From the NCBI GenBank assembly GCA_963556195.1, contig OY744520.1, forward strand, positions 147,579,429 through 147,643,428: a stretch of DNA of 64,000 nt, read 5' to 3'. The DNA comes from Sepiola atlantica (Eukaryota > Mollusca > Cephalopoda > Sepiida > Sepiolidae). Every line of letters begins with the position of its first letter. Positions within the stretch are counted from its first letter, which is position 1. The notes under the pieces were generated by a model. That model was not told the origin of the DNA, made no database searches, and was given only the letters and a program-made list of their open reading frames with translations. The position numbers and the translations under genes are program-made. Shown in pieces: positions 47,976 through 59,577 of this stretch.

Positions 47976-48479
47976 AGCATTAATATATCTATATAATAAA
48001 GTAAAGTGGATTTTTCTCGTTAAAATTAACACATAATAGGTTAATAACCAAAACCTTCATATGCTAATTTGCCCCGCAAACATACTTGTTTCCAGAAATT
48101 ATGCACTCATTTCTTCTTCTTTCAATATTGATTATATTTTCTCCAGACCACCTGATTCTCCCAAATAAAGAATCCAAAAAGAAGGCTGCTGTCATTTTTA
48201 ATCAAATCTAATTTCTTATTCCCATTCCAACCAAATTCATGGTGTGCTAATTTTTCATGGCATAAGAATGAAACCAACACCGGTTATTCGATAATACTTA
48301 ACGAACGCTCCACATTCGCATCCCTGAAAAACAACAAATGTTCGCTAAGAGTTTAGACGTCTACGTCGGTAAGCTGTTCCAATTATTATTTTAACTACAG
48401 TTACTACTTTTTCCCCCGGAATCGATATTATAATATTTATTTTCTTTTTAAATTAAATCAATATTTTATATTCCCCCAC
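47976..48479. other. Unassigned intergenic DNA
   Basis: Nothing recognised. Confidence 0.4.
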
Positions 48480-49133
48480 GGTGCAATTTTAGTATAAGCC
48501 CGATGCAGTTAATTATTTTCATGTAAAAGCATTATTTTGTACTAACTCAGTCATAGTTTATCTCTCACGGCACGAAAAAGAATTTAAAAATATCAAGCAG
48601 AACTTTAATTAGAACGATTTTTCCATTTCCATAAGGGCGATATGAAACGTCGACTCACTGCCATTTTGGGAGTGGCCGGTTGATGGAATAGCTTGGAATA
48701 GCTAACTAAGGGCAGATAAGTGTCGCGAAATACCCAGTTACCATGTAAATATGAAAAAAAAAACAAGAAAATTATATCGTGGAAAGTATCCCGGTGAACA
48801 AAGTAAAAATAATTATGTAATTTTCTATTTTTTAATTTAATAAATATATATTTTATTATTATTGCTTATGTGTTTCTTTCTTTTTAAAATCCTAACAATA
48901 AAAACGGAGTTAATGCCCTTGGCTATTCTATCGACCGCTCACACCCAAAATGTCGGCTCGGCCGCGAATACAGGTTGTACATCGAAATGGAAAGATCGTT
49001 CTAATTAAAGTTCTGCTTGATATTTTTAAATTCTTTTTCGTGCCGTGAGAGATAAACTATGACTGAGTAAGTACAAAATAATACTTTTACATGAAAATAA
49101 TTAACTGCATCGGGCTTATACTAAAATTGCACC
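48480..49133. repeat. Long inverted repeat, 150-bp arms, 98 percent identical
   Basis: Left arm 48480-48629 (GGTGCAATTTTAGTATAAGC to CCATTTC) against right arm 48984-49133; I count three mismatches. Similarity continues inward more weakly: a CATTTTGGGAGTG block near 48661 against CATTTTGGGTGTG on the minus strand near 48945, plus GGAATAGC-type words. The loop has no coding frame. No clear flanking target duplication; CCCCCAC lies at both outer edges. Confidence 0.85.
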
Positions 49134-49345
49134 TCCCCCACACTACGCCAGAATACATTCTAACTATTCGCGGAATAAAAGAATATCGGATTTGATGTCA
49201 CTATTACTTTTTCCAAATTAGATCAAGTTAGCTCGATACTCTGATATTTATTTTTTTAAGGTTAATCATCCTTTTCTATTTTTCCGGGCAACGCCAGAAA
49301 ACAGGTCTTGCTAGTCATTAATAAAAACCTATGTGATACTTCTTA
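49134..49345. other. Unassigned intergenic DNA
   Basis: Holds GGGCAACGCCAGAAAAC near 49288, an inverted relative of the CCCGGCGTTGC motif at 50312. Confidence 0.4.
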
Positions 49346-49366
49346 GTGAAGAAGAACAAGAAGAAG

Positions 49367-49367
49367 A

Positions 49368-49438
<71 letters not shown>
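49367..49438. repeat. (ATG)n microsatellite
   Basis: About 72 bp of GAT units; it creates a poly-Asp frame that is not a gene. Confidence 0.95.
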
Positions 49439-50289
49439 ATACGTGGTAAAGTAAGGGGGCATCATGAAGTTTCTCCCGATGAAAATATGACAGCGACAGT
49501 TACCCAAAGAATAAAGCGAGAGTTATTCAAAGAATCAATCGATTGTATGCACAATCATTATCATTCTTATTTTAAAAAGAAGAGTTTTATACGGTATAAC
49601 AAGTTCTGAATAAAGCAAATCTGTAGCCCAAACAGAAATCCGTTTATTTAATCCGATCGCCGTTACCGCGTTGATCTCTTAACAGAATTGTCGAGTTATC
49701 TTTGTGACACTCACAAAATGCGATGCTCGATGTAATAAAGTGGTGGCCATGTTTGGCGAAGGAATTAGCACACGTGGAAACTAATAATGAGAAGATAACC
49801 AAGTAAGCCATTTCCGAATGAAGCCGAAAAGGGATTTTTCTATTTTCCAGCGATAAGTTTTGTACAATTAGCTTTCATTAAAGGATCTATCGGATGCAGT
49901 TGCTTAGTCGAGAGATTTTACAATAAACGTCATAAACCCGCAATCAGTCCACCCAGAATAATACTGAAGCGCGGCAAAATAACGTTTCCGTTCAATGCTA
50001 AAAACGTTTCAAAGAATAAGGGACAACCCCTAAACACAGTCGTGCACGTTTATCTATATTCATGTATGTATCGTACCTGAATAAATTACGTGCATTTTAA
50101 TGTCATTACAAATGGGTTCAAGCTCTTAGTGAGCGCCAGACGGTCTAAACACAATCTAAAACACTATCCTATAATTGCATTGTTAACTATTCGACTATTA
50201 GGAAGCTTTGTCTGAGAACGCACCGAGCATTCGATATAAATGTGACATCCAAACCATAAGCCGGTTTTAAAGCTGTCATTGTCATATTA
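49439..50289. other. Unassigned intergenic DNA
   Basis: Nothing recognised. Confidence 0.4.
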
Positions 50290-50307
50290 GTGTATTATAT
50301 ATATATA

Positions 50308-50545
50308 CTAGCGGAACCCGTCGCCCGGCGTTGCACGGGAGAAAGTACTACCTATTGCATAACGTCGAATAAAAAAGAAACGGCCTATTGTTTTTTTCTC
50401 CCCCCCCCTCTACCGTGTTGGCGAATGTTTTAAATTAAAAAAAAATAGAAAAAAGTGGTAGAGTAGAATGGGATCGAACGCTAAAACTGGCGATCATGAA
50501 ACCTGCCTTATTAACGACTGTGCCACGGCTTCGGGTTAAAAATAT
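50308..50545 (-). mobile_element. tRNA-headed SINE, minus strand
   Basis: On the minus strand from 50540: CCGAAGCCGTGGCACAGTCG then TTAATAAGG (box A-like TGGCACAGTCG), and 40 bases on GCGTTCGATCCC (box B). The other end (50312-50330) reads ACCCGTCGCCCGGCGTTGCA, preceded by ACTAGCGG, a motif recurring in the window. It lacks a matching acceptor stem, so it is not a tRNA gene. Confidence 0.6.
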
Positions 50546-50921
50546 CTGTGAAAATAGGTCAATTAACCTATACCTGATTATTGGCATGCGTGTTAAATTA
50601 ATACCAGGCAAATAATAAATAACAACGGTGTTTTGTGAAAATTAAACTGTGTATATTAGTTCCCGGTGTCGATGAGTGTAGTCACAGTACAGAATTGTTA
50701 GGGAGAAAAGTTTTTGCTACCAGCTATATGGAGTTGGTTTGTCGGAGAGCCGTAGATGTTGGGCCAGATGTAATATTTAGTGTTAGCTGGAAAAAAATAA
50801 TAACAATTTTACTAAAACATGCTTGAGTGAATAAGTGTAATATAATGGTGAGTTTAGTAGCCTGTGATGCATGTGGTTATTTTCCTATTCTCCGAGAAGG
50901 TACAGGGGAAAAATCGTCTCT

Positions 50922-50927
<6 letters not shown>
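50546..50927. other. Unassigned intergenic DNA
   Basis: A 63-codon frame at 50635 begins at a non-ATG codon and has no known motif. Confidence 0.35.

Positions 50928-50984
<57 letters not shown>
50928..50984. repeat. (TA)n
   Basis: Pure TA. Confidence 0.95.
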
Positions 50985-50988
<4 letters not shown>

Positions 50989-51189
50989 GTGTGTTAGAGT
51001 GAAATAAATTCCAGAAGGAAATCCGAGTATGAGAGCTCAGTGTAATAAACCGAGCAAGAATAAAATAAAGTAAAGTAACACGGAATCACATAATCACCTG
51101 TGCAATAATTTATTTCGACCCTTACTTAATATTTTTTCAAATTTTGAATATTGGCTTTTCCTCTGCCAACTTATCTATCTATGTAATTC

Positions 51190-51225
51190 CTCTGATGATC
51201 AGATTTTAATCTTTGAAAAGCCTTG
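51190..51225 (+). ncRNA. Hammerhead-like motif (family D, weak)
   Basis: CTGATGA at 51192-51198, a stem of AGATT with AATCT, then TTGAAAAGCCTTGG. The core is the canonical CUGAUGA, but two extra T separate the stem from GAAA. No PLE coding sequence is seen beside it. Confidence 0.25.
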
Positions 51226-52252
51226 GCTATGGGAAAGAATAATAAACATGTTTTTACCGAGAACACCTTGCATTGAACAATCGAAGTTGAAATAAATTTG
51301 CCATTCGTACATGTTTATCCCTCTTCTTTCATCTATCTTTATAATTACTCTATCTCGTATATTGAGCTTAAACCATTTCGCTATAGGTTCTATCTACTAA
51401 AAGAATACTTTTAGTTTCATATGTTATACATATATATATATATGCCTGTGTTAATGGCATTTTACCTTGATCTTCAAGTGCCTGCCAACCATCTTGGACA
51501 ATTGTGGCTGTTTGTCCTAACCAATCTATGTGTGGCCACCGACGCACAGGTGGTGTTGTTCTTGCTTCAATCCCAATCTATGGCCAGCAAAACATATTTG
51601 CTAAGAACAGACTAAAGGACATCATGCAAATTAATCATGAGTTGGAGTCCCGATATGGTCTAAGGCCTCTTTTTAAGTATGTGGCCACTACACAACATCC
51701 AGCAAGTATAATCACAAGAGGGTTGACGTTGAGAAAGTTTCAAGCCGGCTTTTAATTTTGGTGCACTGGTCTTTTTTGGCTATGTGAAGGAATCCTTCGG
51801 TGGCCAGCACAAGAATTACCCTGCATGAACGAGCATTGCCGGCGGATGGCTCATACTTCGATGAACTGTTCTCTGATTGAGGCCCAAGAATACCCTTCAA
51901 TCGTGCCCATTCACAGGTTTTCAACCTTCTCTCATCTGCTGAGGGTCACCTTGATGATGTTCAGATTCCTAGCCATCAAGATGAGACGAGAATGGTACAA
52001 CGATTTAAAGACGGCGATTTACCTAATGGACACTCTTTAAGGACAATAATTTCCAACAGAGACTGAGTATATGATGGAGCCGTGTGAAAGATCAGAACCA
52101 ATGCGGGTTCGCGCTTTGGATTTTTTTCTGGATTCGGATGGGTTGATCCAATCAAGGTCAAGAATTAATCGATCGTTGCATCTTGCCTACGAAGTAAACA
52201 ATCTTATTTTGATAAGAAAAAAACACCCGGTTACCAGACTCATAATCTTAGA

Positions 52253-52789
52253 ATGCCACGCAAGATGTTCCCATCTGGGAACTGGATCAATCTTGGCCGA
52301 GTTTCCAGGGTCCCATTGGAAAGACAGGCAGTCTACAAGGTCTTAGCATCTTGTGCTAAATGCAAGAGGTACAATTCCAGACGCGTGTTACCAAATTATG
52401 TGGCCAGCCTACCAACTCCTCGTACAGATTTCAGGGTGCCTTATCAACACACAGGGATTGACTTCACCGGCTATATCTGGGTAAAAGGTGCCAGCCTCGA
52501 TAGGAAAATGTACTTACTTTTTTTCAGTTGCCTGAGTGTTAGAGCTGTCCATATAGCGGTAGTTCCGCACATGAGCGTGATGTCCTTTTTTCAAGCTCTC
52601 ACGCGCTTCCCCAATCAATACGGAGTTCCAGAAGCAACATATTGTGACAATGCTAAATCTTTTTTCGGAAGTGGGAGACTCTTTAGTCGTCTCTTTCTGC
52701 TACAGGAATACCAGAGCAAATTTGGCTCATGTTGCATGAAGCTAAAAACAATCCCCCTGTTTTCTCCGTCGTATGGCGGAACTTGGTAA
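52253..52789 (+). pseudogene. BEL/Pao integrase core
   Basis: Open for 178 codons to a TAA at 52787-52789. CAKC forms the second half of the zinc-binding head. Catalytic region: TGIDFTGYIWVKG (first Asp), YCDNAKSFFGSG (second Asp) and PSYGGTW. The catalytic Glu is expected immediately after that Trp, and the codon there is TAA, so the third acid residue has become the stop. Integrase would join the cDNA to host DNA. The head His pair is in another frame just upstream. Confidence 0.8.
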
Positions 52790-53252
52790 TATTTCATTAG
52801 AACAATAAAAGGCTGAATCTTCAAGATTCTTAGGAGTAAATTGAATTATCTTACTGTTTGGACAGTGCTCTCTGATATTCAGAGATCAGTAAATAACCGA
52901 CCCTTGACGTACCAGGTGTCTGCGGATAACCATGCTACGGCTGTTACCACCAACATTTTCGTGAAGCCCAACAAGAGCCCTGGGTTATTATTCCGGTTGG
53001 GCAAGAACGATCTTGCTACGGTAGTGCCAGCCAGCACTTAACAAAACTATGGAGCTCAGGAACCAATGTTTGTCGGGCGATGATGGTGTGGTTAGATCAG
53101 CCCGTGTCAGGATGGGGAGATGATCTTGAGGAGGCCACTCGCTGAAACATCTCTTTTTTTTAGAATTTTCTCTAACATCTTACGACGATGTTACATAATC
53201 TCCGATCAGTGATTCAATCCAACCAACTGGGAATGTTCTTGCTGCAGATATC

Positions 53253-53430
53253 TGGTTGTGTCCAGTATGCAATGCCCCTCAGGGAGAACTGGACACGATT
53301 GGATGCGATTTGTTTGATGAATGGTTACAGTTACAATGTGTTGGCATTGACGACGCACCTCCAAGACGACAAAAGTGGTACTACCGTGAATGTGTGCTCC
53401 ATAAAAGACGTAGGGGTAGACTGAGCCTAC
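53253..53430 (+). pseudogene. PHD-finger relic downstream of the integrase
   Basis: Residues WLCPVCNAPQGELDTIGCDL then FDEWLQLQCVGIDD and KWYYRECVLHKRRRGR. A PHD zinc finger needs eight ligands. Present are the C-x2-C pair, the C in IGCD, the C in LQCVG and the final C of YYREC. Three are changed: Phe for Cys after IGCDL, Gln for His in LQLQC, and Tyr for Cys before REC. The aromatic DEW and the CVGI hydrophobics are kept. The frame runs upstream through one TAA (53196-53198) and one shift at an eight-T run (53154-53161) to RRPLAETS of the integrase C-terminus. So it was probably part of the same protein. PHD fingers read histone H3 tails. Confidence 0.7.
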
Positions 53431-53589
53431 TACCCACATAAAACTGCAATCTGCGGTAGGGTATTCGTAGTGGACGGAGGAGAATACTTGTCCCACTGTC
53501 TCTTCCATGCGAACTGTGATTAGGACACTAGGTTCGTTTACTCTTTCTCTGAGTCACGCATTGATTTCTTTTCTCTTCTGACTTTTTTT

Positions 53590-53935
53590 GTGTTGTTTTT
53601 GTTGTGTGTGTGTGAAAAAAAAGAATAGTGGTACTTACAGATTGTGCGCTCAAAATTTAAGGGATATGTGGCCAATAAGAGCGAGGATGAGCGAATGATA
53701 TTTATAGGCGGGAACGAGTGGGGGAATGGTGGGAGGTAGTTGCAACCTATGAATTCAAGTTCTACAATTTTCTTGTTTTTATTGTGGTTTTAGTCTCGAT
53801 AGAGAGCAGACTGTTGAGTTACTTTCATAAAGATTTGTTCTTTGATTACTACCAGTCCCTATTGGCGTTAATCGTTTAAAGAGTATTCATTTTTGCAACC
53901 CCGACTGCTGCAGACTCCCTTCTGGGTATCGCCAG
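53590..53935 (+). other. Candidate 3' LTR of the BEL element
   Basis: After the pol relic there is a purine run GAAAAAAAAGAATAG at 53613-53627, a plausible polypurine tract. Beyond it GATATTTATAGGCGGGAA at 53697-53714 resembles a promoter TATA region. I found no matching copy upstream, so this is a weak call. Confidence 0.25.
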
Positions 53936-55319
53936 GAAGTATTGTTTCGACATATATCAATACAGAATTACATTAAGAGCATAATACTTACATTTAAAAA
54001 TAAAAATTGCTGTAATCTTTAAAGATTTAAATGAGAAGTTCTTTTTTTACACCGAAAAAAAGAGACAGCAAAAATAAATGGAAAAATAAAGATTTTTATA
54101 GTTACCTAGACAACAGATGTGGGCTAGGACACATTGGAACTATATTCATCTTATTTAGGGTACCATAAAAGTGTCTGTTTCTCAAAATTAAATATGGTCA
54201 ATAATTGTATTCTGCTTCGAAAATCTACTCCATTTGTTTATCGCTAACATATAAACGAAATACATAAGCAAACATACATGCAGACGCATACAGACATACA
54301 TATTCATACCAGATTGCCGTGCAAAATTATATTTAATCAAGTTTTAAACAAGGAAAATACAAAATAGCAATGTTAAAATTAGTAACAACATTTCCATTAT
54401 TTCACTATGAGCAATGCATTAATTTGAACATACTAAAATTACGGAAACCTCTGGAAATAATAATATTTCCAACCGAATAGAAACACTAAATATTATCAAT
54501 GTTGATAATGAGGATATCAGGAAATCACCGCTATTTTCTTTCTCTTGTATCACTATTGTATTTTTAATTAAGTATTTAATAGTAATAGTAAGATAAACAA
54601 ACCCCTTGTTTATATTCTTTAACTATGATTGAAAGAACAAACCAAATGCTTAAATGAGAGTTAGACATTGTAAGTCGTGAAAACACAACTACAACACTGA
54701 CGTCATAAACGGTGAAGAAAACTATTTTAAGCTAAGTTAAATCTATTTCTATGTCTGTATTTAGAAATCACCCCTTTCCGTTTATTTATACAGTCTTTTC
54801 ATCCCTTAATCGTTGTATCCATTTTTTTTATTCATGTGTTATATCTCTCTTTAAAATCTTTCGCTCTGCTTGCTATCTGGATTGTTGCCCACCGCAATTG
54901 TTGGTGTAGGTTCACACTCTTTAGCTTTCAAAAACGTTTTGAGTGGGCTGTATGATGTTTAAGATATCAGTTAGGGAAAGTGTGCAATATCTTGCGTAAT
55001 ATCTTGCTTTCTAATTTCTGCCAATCACAAATAATTTGTTTCTTCACTGTTTTTTTTTAAGAAAATTGTTACTTCATAGAAAACATTGTTTGGCTTGCAA
55101 TTCTTTTTCAAATATTTATTACTCTACAATTGAAAGGTGCTCTATTTGGAATCTTTTCATTGTCAAGTGTCTAATGCATTATTTTACTGCTATGTGTTTT
55201 TATGTACTAACGAGTAAAGGCCACTCGAGGATGGGAGTTAATATGTTTGCCAGATGGACGGTGAGATGAGACAACGCCGTGAGGATTGAAATTTGATTAT
55301 TTAAAGGACGGATCATCAG
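53936..55319. other. AT-rich intergenic DNA
   Basis: Nothing recognised; a few ACATAC-type words at 54270-54300. Confidence 0.4.
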
Positions 55320-55720
55320 AAACTTGTTACTATTAGACTTCAAAACGACCATGTTTTAGTCATCTGGGAAACAGATCGTGTCACTTGGAAAGAAACTTTG
55401 CTCATGGAAGTTTCGTTTAGGTTTAGGTACACAGAGGAAGAAAAGAAAATTATTTACAGTTGTTTTCGCTAGATGGGTTTTTGTTGCGAATGTTTTAGAG
55501 AGGAAACCATGGATGGTAGCTCAGTCAAGCACATACAATGCCAATAACGATAGGGTATAGAAAGACTAGCAACTTGTCTGCTGTGAGAATGAGACTGTAG
55601 GGAAAAGAAGAGGACATCCCTACAACATTTCTAAGTCGGTTTTGTACTATGTCAAGGCAGGAGAGGTGCTCTCAGCAGCATTTTCCCACATGTAGCAACA
55701 ATATTTCATCTTATTTTGAT
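55320..55720 (+). repeat. Dispersed repeat, copy 2
   Basis: Plus-strand counterpart of 41090-41430. Frame CSWKFR, QRKKRKLFTVVFARWVFVAN opens for 60 codons. The shared word GACTAGCAACTTGT and TATGTCAAGGCAGG help define it. No known family recognised. Confidence 0.4.
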
Positions 55721-56835
55721 GATACTGCCTAAGTTCTTTTCATATGATTAACTAATTTTAATCATGTTCCTATTGTGGATTTTGCAGTGGATTATCTCTA
55801 TTGAAATGCCTATCTATTAATTGTAAGTAATGTTTACTTATGTTTACTCCATTCAGTTTGGAATATGGTGGGTTGAACCTTTCTATTCTTTTCTTCCTTC
55901 ATTATTTCTATCATTTTATGTTTCTGGATATATAACTTTGTTATTAACTCGGAATTTGTCAGCGATGAATCGCATATTGTGTTTGTTTTCATTTAACTTT
56001 TTTGCGAAATGATATTCTGTTAATTCTGCTGTTAACTGTGTTAGATATTTAATTTATGATGACTTTTTGGTTGTTGGAGTGAACATGTATGTAGATAGTT
56101 AATTTTTGTCTTTGTTAAATAACCTTAAAGTGTTATCCGAAAAGTTTCATGCAATACTTATGAAGTTAACAACTTGCTGCGATTTCTATTTTTTAATTCC
56201 GAAAATTCCGGTTATACGGTTTTGTTTCTCTGATAAGATTTGTCCATTACTATTAATTATGGTAAATCATTCCATATACTCTATTTAGTTCAATACATTC
56301 AGTACAAATAATTCTGTTTAAGGTACTTAAAATATACAGTATAACGAGGAATGAAACTTGTGCTCGGTACATCGACGCTGTTAGCTCAGCTTTTTATCCA
56401 CGTAGAATATCCATTGATTAAGATTGTTCTCCTGTTTGCTCGAATTATTTCGTATTTCTTATTCGTGATATTTACATGCTCTCTCGAAATCTTTAGTTTT
56501 CTTTTGTGGAGTTTTATTTTAAAATAAAAGTAAAACCAATTATATTTAATTGGATAAGCTTAATTTTGCTTTTCGTATTTTAACTGTTCGACAATTGTGT
56601 AACAGCAGAGGAACTGTTCAATAAATCATAATAAAATACATCGGATTCGCTAACTCTTTCTTCTAAGAATTTTTTAGAAACAGAACCTCGTTCTGTGTTG
56701 GTAAGGTTCATCATTATTTTAAAAAGTATTGTCTTGTTGTCTGCAAATGTTTTATATTACATTATTCGCATTCCATCAAGAACATTAAATTTCCTTACAT
56801 AATTAGCAGTTGCGTAAGTAATATGAGATTCTACA
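55721..56835. other. AT-rich intergenic DNA
   Basis: Nothing recognised. Confidence 0.4.
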
Positions 56836-57170
56836 GGATGTCAATAAAGTCTCTTTACAATTTAAAACATCATCAGAATGACAGTCGAGATATCTTGACA
56901 ACATTTGTTTTGTTTTAATTAATGTTCATTAAAGGTTTTTTAACTCATTTAATACACCTTAAGAGGTATCATTAATTGTACGAAGCACATCAAGACGACA
57001 CCCAATGTTTTCCCCAGATGTTCGAGGTTATCCACTTTTTTTATTTAACACTGTTCTGTCTCCATAAATTTCTTGTGACATTCACAAATTGAAGGACACT
57101 ATGGCTGATTCTTTTCTATGCTTAGTTCTGAAGTTTCGCTAAGTCTACACACCCGATGCTGTCTCAAACC
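56835..57170 (-). mobile_element. Possible mariner-like transposon end
   Basis: ACAGGATGTCAATAAAGTCT at 56835 preceded by T resembles the TA-CAGGGTGTC-type terminal repeat of Tc1/mariner elements, with AGTCTCTTTACAATTT inside. No second end and no clear transposase frame were found. It may be a truncated copy of a different family from the one at 62048. Confidence 0.35.
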
Positions 57171-57458
57171 AAGATACAAATTAGGTCTTCTCTTGAGGAA
57201 TAGCCCTTTTATAGGGGTTAACTTAGCAGTTATCCTTCTATTAAAAAGATATCTTAAATACTAAAGCTTATTCTGAATAAAAACTTCAATAAACACAAAT
57301 TAAAACAGAACACATCTGAGCAAGATATCTCATCAATTGTCTTCTTCATAATAATTATTTTAAAGTGTAAAGATACTTTATAGTGTCCTGTATATTATTT
57401 CTGTCTAACCTGTTATATTCAGTTATTGGTGAGGAGTCTTCTATATTTCGAGTGATTG

Positions 57459-57497
<39 letters not shown>

Positions 57498-59199
57498 CAA
57501 ATATTATGAAATCATTATTTTATAAATGTGTCATCATGTTATCATTGAGTAAAACAAAATACGATATACGATAAAGATATACTCAATCGAGCATAATTAT
57601 AGTTAAGTGAAAATGAAAATAAACAAATGTAAATTTACATACTTTGAAAGTTTAATAATTTCAGATAGTGCAACAAAGTATAGTATAAAATATAGAAAAG
57701 TCCTAGGTTTTTCAAATAAACAAATCTTCTCATCAGAAGGAGAAACTAATTATTTAACAATAAAGCTTTGGTTTCCATTATTAATTAAGAGAAAGTTTAT
57801 AAATCATGTATGAAATCTGCAATCTCTTATAATTTCAAGTGATAAAGGGAGAATAAAACGATTCTATGGTAAACACCTGTTCGATCGCCGTGTTGCAGAT
57901 CAATTTCTTGTTATTTTCAGATATTTAAATATCTTTTTTCAAATTTTTTTTTTAAAGTGGGTGTTATGATTTTATTAATGATAATACTCACTTTTTTAGA
58001 TAAAGATCCCTTCTCTCTGAGCATTGTTTACACATCGCCAGTCACCACCGCTGACATCATTATATGTGGTCAGAATACATATATTTTTTGATGAGTCTAT
58101 GAGAAACGTTGCTCTTTGATCTGTCAGGCAGACTTTTGATATTGGATTTGTCATGATTAAATTTTACATGTATAATATCATATTCAGTCTCCCACGCTTA
58201 AGTTTTAAGTGACATTTTAGATACGTCTAAGTATTTCCGTAAGAACGCCTGTACCCGCATGTCGATCGATACGTTGTTATTTCATGCTAACGTTAGAAAT
58301 AGCATTTTTAAATCTGTTAAATGACCTCTATGGTCCGTCTATTTGGAGCGGATTTCTTATATTATATATGTAATACACCCGGAGAACATACACAAACTCA
58401 TAAACTAGCCGATTGATGATCTAGTATGTCTAGAAGGAATGGTGGGAGGGTACAGAAAAAGAGGTAAACCACAAGAAAGCTAACGTATGTTTTTGAACTT
58501 CCATATTAATAACTCAGCTGAAGAAAGTAGTGAACGACAGGAAGTTTTGGAGCCAATTAACACATTAGAGATATTTTATTTTTCAGGATATGCATAAGAC
58601 TTTTAAGATGATGGGGACGATCCCTCTGTTGCTGCATTGATCTGTAGCGAATTAGTATCTTTAGCGGTAAACGCGCGTATCGAATAGACGCATCTAAACA
58701 GTATCACCGCTCTTGTCTTAATTATTCCTACGCCACTAAGAGAATAATTGCAAAATAATGATGTCATTGAGAATAGACTTGTAAGACGAACACTGTAATC
58801 TATGTTGGGGATATATTCTGCTTTTATCTGCGCTGATTCTATGAGAAACTGTGATAAAGATGAATGTAGCTTTCCCTTGAGAAGGGAATAAGCGAAAATA
58901 AAAGGGATTAATTTCGCGAGAAGGAGTGCAAAAAAAATCAAAAACGGACAGCACGAAAAACAACATCTAATCTGTTTATTGACGGATTTCGGTGGAACCT
59001 TTTTTTTTCAGGGGGATTTCAAGATTCAGCTTCTTATGTCCAAGAACGATAAGAGTACATAATCAGCTTGATGATATGCTAAAGAATAGCCACTCATCCA
59101 TAAAAGACGCGCCCGTTCAATTTGCGCGTTTAGCGATGCAAATATGATTTTAACTTTAAGGAATGCGAACCAAAAAATGATATCCGGTCTTTTTAGAAA
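57171..59199. other. AT-rich intergenic DNA with (TA)n at 57461-57495
   Basis: No gene recognised. Overlapping minus frames at 58603-58966 have no motif. Confidence 0.45.
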
Positions 59200-59203
59200 A
59201 GAA

Positions 59204-59455
59204 TGGTCCATCTCATAAACATACATCTACGAATTTGTTGCATCGATTTTGCATTTATTGATGTCATCTGCCACGGGTCTACACGTGCGTGCCGCCATCT
59301 TTTATCTGTCACTAAAAGCTCTCGTGTAGACAAGAAGTGTTTCTATGAAGAGATTTTCTTTCCAGGAACTTTCAGTCCGTGGAAAGCATTACCACGAGAT
59401 TGCTTCCTTGCACACTACAACATCGCCGTCTTCAAGTGAAATGTCAAAGAAATAC
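59204..59455 (+). pseudogene. LINE C-terminal tail
   Basis: KKCFYEEIFFPGTFSPWKAL then PRDCFLAHYNIAVFK-stop-NVK. Same terminal domain as at 35255-35400 (FFxRTxxLWNxLPxxCFPxxYNxxxFKxxVN). 5'-truncated remnant. Confidence 0.6.
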
Positions 59456-59532
59456 CTCTCGCGGTAAGGTACTAAACGTTGTCTAATTTGTATTATTCGC
59501 ATTAGTGTTTTCGTCTGTGATATTATTCTCAC

Positions 59533-59577
59533 AACGCTTCGGCCGATGTAACCTTCGACTTTCTTAAGGTTATTTGT
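59533..59577 (-). ncRNA. Hammerhead-like PLE end motif, degenerate (family F)
   Basis: On the minus strand: GAAGGTTACATCGGCCGAAG then CGTTGTGAGAATAA. It is the relative of 29766-29802. GAAA has become GAAG. Inactive by sequence. Confidence 0.3.

Larger units (their letters stand above)
51430..53510 (+). mobile_element. Decayed BEL/Pao LTR-retrotransposon pol with C-terminal PHD relic
   Basis: Plus-strand pieces in order: RNase H end (KNRLKDIMQINHELESRYGL and YVATTQHPASIITRGLTLRK, 51590-51745), the zinc-binding head of integrase (HPVTRLIILECHARCSHLG, 52232-52285; CAKCKRYN near 52355), the integrase core (52390-52800), the conserved IQRSVNNRPLTYQ (52876-52915), ARVRM (53081) and RRPLAETS (53130), then a PHD-finger relic (53253-53430). 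This order matches BEL/Pao pol. Gag, protease and RT are missing. Frameshifts and stops mark it as dead. Confidence 0.8.

Noticed and set aside
48480..49133. PLE inverted ends
   Set aside because: The arms lack the CTGANGA-GAAA motif and PLE words, so I treat it as a separate fold-back structure.
49346..49609. Poly-Asp protein of 87 residues
   Set aside because: Produced by an (ATG)n microsatellite.
58603..58966. Two overlapping minus-strand frames of 112 and 76 codons
   Set aside because: Overlapping frames with no motif and no sign of an exon border pair.
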